NCBI RefSeq assembly: GCF_027568575.1 | Contig: NZ_JANUVP010000004.1 | DNA from: Caldifermentibacillus hisashii | GTDB lineage: Bacteria > Bacillota > Bacilli > Bacillales > Caldibacillaceae | Length of the DNA stretch: 64,000 nt | Direction: 5' to 3' (one strand) | Shown: in pieces, positions 59,994 to 64,000 of the stretch | How the letters are laid out: each line of letters opens with the position of its first letter | How positions within the stretch are numbered: position 1 is the stretch's first letter | Translations under genes and position numbers: made by a program | The notes under the pieces: model-generated | What the model was told of the DNA's origin: nothing | Databases searched by the model: none | The model's input: only the letters and a program-made list of their open reading frames with translations

Positions 59994-61601
59994 CTATACT
60001 TCCATTAACAATAATTCAGGATCACTTAATAAACGTTTGATATGGTTCAATGCACTTTGTCCCGTTGCGCCATCGATTAATCGGTGGTCGAAACTTAACG
60101 ATAATGCAAGCATTGGTGCAGCTACAATTTCACCATCACGAACAATTGGTTTTTCCGAAATTCGTCCGACTCCAAGTATAGCAACTTCCGGATAATTTAG
60201 AACCGGGGTAAACCATTGCCCACCTACAGAACCGATATTTGAAATAGTTGCTGAACCTCCTCTCATTTCATTAGGAGAAAGTTTACCTTCACGAGCTTTA
60301 CCGGCTAATTCATTGATTTCCGCCGAGATAGTAAACATCGATTTACGGTCGGCATCTTTAACAACCGGTACCATTAAGCCGCGCTCGGTATCAGCAGCAA
60401 TTCCGATGTTATAATAATGTTTATGAACAATTTCTTGTGTTGCTTCATCAAGAGATTGATTTAACGCCGGATATTCACGTAAAGCACTCACTAATGCTTT
60501 AACTACATAAGGTAAGAAAGTGAGTTTAATCCCTTTTTGAGCAGCTACTTCTTTAAATTTCTTTCGATGTGCTACAAGTTTTGTCACATCTACTTCGTCC
60601 ATTAATGTAACGTGAGGGGCAGTTGTTTTCGATTCAACCATTTTCTTTGCAATGGCTTTTCGAATTCCGCTCATTTTATCACGTGTTTCCGGATATTCAC
60701 CTGTTGGTACAACGTTTTGAACAGGTGTAGTTTCTTTTTCTGATGTAGTCTCTGCTGCTGGAGAAGGTTGGGCTGGTGCTTGTGTTATTGCTTGTCCTCC
60801 ACTTACAAATGCATCAACATCCGCTTTTAATACTCGCCCATTTTTACCGGTTCCGGCAACTAAACGAATATCTATACCTTTTTCACGAGCGTATTTACGA
60901 ACGCTAGGCATTGCAATGACATGACGATTTGGATCGACATTTGCCGTTTGCTGATTTCCTTGAGGTGCAGCAGTTTCGACAGCTTCCGGTGTTTGTGATG
61001 TTTCAGCTTGAGGTGCAGGTCCTTCTTGTGTCACACCATATCCCGGGGCGTCAAATGTAACCAGCACGTCACCAACAACGGCAGTTTCTCCCTCTTGTAC
61101 TTTTATTTCTAATACTTTCCCTTTAACGGGTGATGGAATTTCAACTACTGATTTATCATTTTGAATTTCAACAAGTACATCATCTTCTTTTACGATGTCA
61201 CCAGGCTTTACAAACCATTTGACGATTTCGCCTTCGTTAATCCCTTCACCAATATCATGTAATTTAAATTCGTACAATGATACGCCACCGCTAACTTGGC
61301 TAGGTTCTGTCGCAGGTGCCGCTTCTGCTTTTGTTTCTGATGAAGGTTGTGCACTTTCATGTCCTGGTGCATCAATGGTAACGAGTACATCACCTACAAC
61401 TGCTGTTTCTCCTTCCGAAACTTTAATTTCCAATATTTTTCCTTCTACGGGTGATGGAATTTCGACTACTGATTTATCATTTTGAATTTCAACAAGTACA
61501 TCGTCTTCTTTAACGGTATCACCAGGCTTTACAAACCATTTGACGATTTCTCCCTCAGTGATGCCTTCACCAATATCATGTAATTTAAATTCGAATGCCA
61601 C
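59994..61601 (-). CDS. pdhC: Dihydrolipoamide acetyltransferase (E2) with two lipoyl domains
   Basis: E2 forms the core of the pyruvate dehydrogenase complex and transfers acetyl groups to CoA. The 535-residue protein has two nearly identical lipoyl domains (about 2-80 and 110-188; lipoyl lysines K43 and K150 in QNDKSVVEI), each followed by an Ala/Pro/Gln-rich linker. Then come a peripheral-subunit-binding domain (about 229-263, MPSVRKYAREKGID) and the catalytic domain ending with SFDHRLIDGATG. B. subtilis E2 has one lipoyl domain and about 440 residues, so one domain is duplicated. The start is GTG, six nt after AGGAGGG. Confidence 0.96.
   Translation of the reverse strand: MAFEFKLHDIGEGITEGEIVKWFVKPGDTVKEDDVLVEIQNDKSVVEIPSPVEGKILEIKVSEGETAVVGDVLVTIDAPGHESAQPSSETKAEAAPATEPSQVSGGVSLYEFKLHDIGEGINEGEIVKWFVKPGDIVKEDDVLVEIQNDKSVVEIPSPVKGKVLEIKVQEGETAVVGDVLVTFDAPGYGVTQEGPAPQAETSQTPEAVETAAPQGNQQTANVDPNRHVIAMPSVRKYAREKGIDIRLVAGTGKNGRVLKADVDAFVSGGQAITQAPAQPSPAAETTSEKETTPVQNVVPTGEYPETRDKMSGIRKAIAKKMVESKTTAPHVTLMDEVDVTKLVAHRKKFKEVAAQKGIKLTFLPYVVKALVSALREYPALNQSLDEATQEIVHKHYYNIGIAADTERGLMVPVVKDADRKSMFTISAEINELAGKAREGKLSPNEMRGGSATISNIGSVGGQWFTPVLNYPEVAILGVGRISEKPIVRDGEIVAAPMLALSLSFDHRLIDGATGQSALNHIKRLLSDPELLLMEV
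61041..61592 (-). repeat. In-frame tandem duplication of the lipoyl domain coding sequence
   Basis: Codons 4-80 (61592-61362) and 111-187 (61271-61041) of pdhC encode nearly the same residues, with a 321-bp period. Runs such as CACCAGGCTTTACAAACCAT are identical in both copies, so nucleotide as well as protein similarity is high. Confidence 0.9.
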
Positions 61602-61664
61602 AAATATCCCTCCTAGTGATATTGTTCATATGCGGTTTAAGTTAAGAGTAATAAGAGAAACTTC

Positions 61665-61697
61665 CATCAGTGGGATATTTCTTCATCGACACTGATG
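61665..61697 (-). other. Stem-loop in the pdhB-pdhC gap
   Basis: CATCAGTG (61665-61672) and CACTGATG (61690-61697) pair perfectly around a 17-nt loop, in the leader of pdhC. No T-run follows. It may be part of a leader structure, or stabilise pdhC mRNA. Confidence 0.4.
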
Positions 61698-61800
61698 TTT
61701 GGATAAAGCAATCTGACCTTTACGGGCAATTCATTCCCCACTTACATGTGTGCAAATTCCGAATCTAGAGGTAGGATTTGACTCGCCGCTAAGGTTGGAT

Positions 61801-61842
61801 AAAAAGAAGGAAGGGACGAAAAAGTTCCGCTACTTTCCGTCC
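61801..61842 (-). terminator. Terminator-like hairpin after pdhB
   Basis: GGACGAAAAAGT (61814-61825) and ACTTTCCGTCC (61832-61842) pair with one mismatch and one bulge; the minus-strand tail is CTTCCTTCTTTTT. It lies 15 bp past pdhB, so pdhAB and pdhCD may be partly separate transcription units. Confidence 0.65.
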
Positions 61843-61856
61843 TCACATATCTTCGC

Positions 61857-62834
61857 TTAGAAAGTTAATACTTTTTTAGCCGTTTCAATAATATCTTTGT
61901 AATTTGGAATCCAAACCGATTCAGCTTGTGAGAATGGATATACTGTATCAGGTGCAGTTACACGTAATACAGGTGCTTCCAAACTTAATATGGCTCGTTC
62001 ATTTATTTCTGCAACGACATTAGCAGCCACACCGGCAACTCTTTGTGCTTCTTGAACAACAATGGCACGATTTGTTTTTTCAACGGAAGCAACAATCGTA
62101 TCAACATCCAACGGACTTACTGTTCGCAAATCAACAACTTCAGCAGAATACCCTTCTTTTTCAAGTTCTTCAGCTGCTTTTAAAGATTCATGAACCATTG
62201 CACCATAACTAATAATGGAAATATCCTTACCTTCACGCTTTATATCCGCTTTACCGATTTCAACGGTATAATCACCTTCAGGAACTTCTTGGCGGAATGA
62301 GCGATAAAGTTTCATGTGTTCTAAAAAGATAACCGGGTCATCTGAACGAATGGCCGAGATTAATAATCCTTTTGCATCATAAGGAGTAGACGGAATCACG
62401 ACTCTTAATCCCGGTGTTTGAGCCATTAACCCTTCTAAACTGTCCGCATGCATTTCCGGTGTATGAACCCCACCACCAAATGGTGAACGGAAAGTAATTG
62501 GCATTTTATAACTCCCGCCGGTACGGAACCGGTAGCGAGCCATTTGACCGGCAATGGAATCCATCACTTCATATACGAAGCCGAAAAATTGGATTTCCGG
62601 GACCGGACGGAAACCTTCAAGGGCTAAACCAATTGCAAGACCACCGATTCCGGATTCAGCAAGCGGTGTGTCAAATACACGGTCTTCGCCAAATTCTGCC
62701 TGTAGGTTTTCGGTTGCGCGGAATACACCACCATTTTTCCCTACATCTTCCCCAAAAATTAATACTTTCTCATCCCTTTTTAATTCTTGGCGCATCGCAT
62801 CATTAATTGCTTGAATCATTGTCATTTGAGCCAT
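61857..62834 (-). CDS. pdhB: Pyruvate dehydrogenase E1 component, beta subunit
   Basis: E1-beta pairs with PdhA to decarboxylate pyruvate using thiamine diphosphate and to acetylate the E2 lipoyl arm. The 325-residue protein has MTMIQAINDAMRQELKRDEK, VLIFGEDVGKNGGVFRAT, the GGVHTPEMHADSLE loop, and the C-terminal domain with VDLRTVSPLDVDTIVASVEK. It starts 3 bp after the pdhA stop, so the two subunits are coupled. Confidence 0.97.
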   Translation of the reverse strand: MAQMTMIQAINDAMRQELKRDEKVLIFGEDVGKNGGVFRATENLQAEFGEDRVFDTPLAESGIGGLAIGLALEGFRPVPEIQFFGFVYEVMDSIAGQMARYRFRTGGSYKMPITFRSPFGGGVHTPEMHADSLEGLMAQTPGLRVVIPSTPYDAKGLLISAIRSDDPVIFLEHMKLYRSFRQEVPEGDYTVEIGKADIKREGKDISIISYGAMVHESLKAAEELEKEGYSAEVVDLRTVSPLDVDTIVASVEKTNRAIVVQEAQRVAGVAANVVAEINERAILSLEAPVLRVTAPDTVYPFSQAESVWIPNYKDIIETAKKVLTF

Positions 62835-62837
62835 CGC

Positions 62838-63953
62838 TTACTTCGACTCCTTTTCTTTATAAATTTCGTACTGTTCTTTTAAATTAGAAGGTAATTCTAC
62901 GTTCATAATCGATATCAAATCAGTAACTTTTTGTTTTGGAGCAGCATCTGCTTTCTTAATTGCTTCTTTAATATCTTCTTTTGCCTGTTCAATTACCTTT
63001 TCTTCCATTTCTTCATTCCAAATACCTTTATTTTCCAGATATTTACGGAACCGAACTAATGGATCTTTTTTCTCCCATTCACTATCTAATTCTTTTGTCC
63101 GATAACGGGTCGGATCATCACCGCTCATTGTGTGTGGACCATAGCGATATGTTAATGTTTCAATCAAAGTTGGTCCTTCTCCGTTTATTGCACGTTCTCT
63201 CGCTTCTTTTACTGCAGCATAAACAGCCAATGGATCCATACCATCTACTTGGATACCTGGAATACCGGCTGCAACCGCTTTTTGTGCAAGCGTCCGGGCA
63301 GCTGTTTGTTTTTCACGAGGAGTTGAAATTGCAAATTGATTGTTTTGTACAATAAAAATAGCAGGAACTTGATACGCACCAGCAAAATTAATACCTTCGT
63401 AAAAATCACCTTGTGAAGTACCGCCGTCACCTGTATATGTAATAGCGACAGATTTCTTCCCGTTTTTCTTAATTCCTAATGCAACTCCGGCTGTTTGGAC
63501 ATATTGGGCACCGATAATAATTTGTGGTGGAAGAATGTGTAAGTCTTCCGGTATTTGAATACCTTGGAAATGTCCGCGTGACCATAAAAACGCTTGATGT
63601 AAAGGCAACCCATGCCAAATGATTTGAGGTACATCACGATATCCCGGTAAAATGAAATCTTCCTTTTCTAATGCGAAATGAGAAGCAATTTGGGAAGCTT
63701 CTTGACCGGCTGTTGGTGCATAAAAACCGAGACGTCCTTGGCGATTTAATGAAATGCTGCGTTGATCAAGAATACGTGTATAAACCATACGACGCATCAA
63801 TTCTTGCAATTGTTCATCAGTTAGATCCGGAACAGCATCTTGGTTGACAATTTCCCCTTCTTCATTCAAAATTTGCAACGTTTGAAATTCTTTATCAACC
63901 ACATCAAGTTGTTTCGCTAGATCGACCACAATATTATTCGTTTTGGAGGCCAT
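62838..63953 (-). CDS. pdhA: Pyruvate dehydrogenase E1 component, alpha subunit
   Basis: E1-alpha carries the thiamine diphosphate motif GDG ... NN: TYTGDGGTSQGDFYEGINFA followed by IFIVQNNQFAIS. It has RRMVYTRILDQRSISLNRQG near the N-terminus and the phosphorylation-loop region YRYGPHTMSGDDPTRYR. The protein is 371 residues, normal for Firmicutes. The ATG follows GAAAGGAAGAGAAAC. It is the first gene of the pdh operon, whose promoter lies beyond or at the right end of the window. Confidence 0.97.
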   Translation of the reverse strand: MASKTNNIVVDLAKQLDVVDKEFQTLQILNEEGEIVNQDAVPDLTDEQLQELMRRMVYTRILDQRSISLNRQGRLGFYAPTAGQEASQIASHFALEKEDFILPGYRDVPQIIWHGLPLHQAFLWSRGHFQGIQIPEDLHILPPQIIIGAQYVQTAGVALGIKKNGKKSVAITYTGDGGTSQGDFYEGINFAGAYQVPAIFIVQNNQFAISTPREKQTAARTLAQKAVAAGIPGIQVDGMDPLAVYAAVKEARERAINGEGPTLIETLTYRYGPHTMSGDDPTRYRTKELDSEWEKKDPLVRFRKYLENKGIWNEEMEEKVIEQAKEDIKEAIKKADAAPKQKVTDLISIMNVELPSNLKEQYEIYKEKESK

Positions 63954-64000
63954 GTTTCTCTTCCTTTCTTTATGAAATTTTTTATTCTACTCATATTTTC

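Noticed and set aside
1..64000. A new multi-gene defence or biosynthetic system
   Set aside because: Apart from the repeat island with one unknown gene, every region matches conserved Bacillaceae core genes in conserved order. No clustered unknown genes, transposases, toxins or nucleases were seen.

Overview
The window reads as core chromosome of a low-GC Gram-positive, endospore-forming member of the Bacillaceae. Evidence for this is the sporulation genes (spoVE, spoVD, ylbJ, ylbD, ylbO), the menaquinol/cytochrome caa3-type oxidase operon, bacillithiol synthesis (bshC), the GapA-binding peptide SR1P, and strong AAGGAGG-type ribosome sites with many TTG/GTG starts. From memory of Bacillus subtilis, the whole window is the reverse complement of its pdhABCD-to-ftsZ segment, almost gene for gene. 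Exceptions are the absence of murB (between murG and divIB), ylbB, speA, ylaK and ylaM, and the presence of an extra membrane-anchored protein gene in a repeat-rich island. I cannot fix the genus; a Caldibacillus-like Bacillaceae is a guess.

Layout, left to right. 1-90: tail of an unidentified + strand gene, then a large bidirectional hairpin. 250-18474 (minus): division and cell-wall (dcw) cluster mraZ-rsmH-ftsL-pbpB-spoVD-murE-mraY-murD-spoVE-murG-divIB-ylxW-ylxX-sbp-ftsA-ftsZ, with an MraZ-type repeat operator ahead of mraZ and a SigH-type promoter ahead of ftsA. 18612-30000: bshC, a DUF3397 membrane protein, panE, a frameshifted ylbP, ylbO, rpmF, ylbN, ylbM, ylbL, ylbK, ylbJ, coaD, rsmD. 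30120-32900: a probable RoxS/RsaE-type small RNA, an unrecognised 471-aa membrane-anchored protein bracketed by two inverted copies of an interspersed repeat, and about 1 kb of nested non-coding repeats. 32904-36640: ylbG, ylbF, ylbE, ylbD, ylbC, ylbA. 36687-44708: cytochrome oxidase and heme A genes ctaM, ctaG, ctaF, ctaE, ctaD, ctaC, ctaB and divergent ctaA. 44737-57600: pycA, ftsW and the yla/ykt genes including typA and suhB, then a nitronate monooxygenase-like gene. 57790-58080: SR1 dual-function RNA with its SR1P ORF and two CcpN-type operators. 58305-63953: pdhD, pdhC (with two lipoyl domains), pdhB, pdhA.

Functionally the window links central carbon flow (pyruvate dehydrogenase, pyruvate carboxylase, SR1/CcpN), aerobic respiration (caa3 oxidase, heme A, RoxS) and growth/division/sporulation wall synthesis (two SEDS proteins SpoVE and FtsW, two class B PBPs SpoVD and PBP2B). 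I found no CRISPR array, prophage, intact insertion sequence, rRNA or tRNA gene. The most noteworthy signals are regulatory and repeat-based rather than a new multi-gene system.
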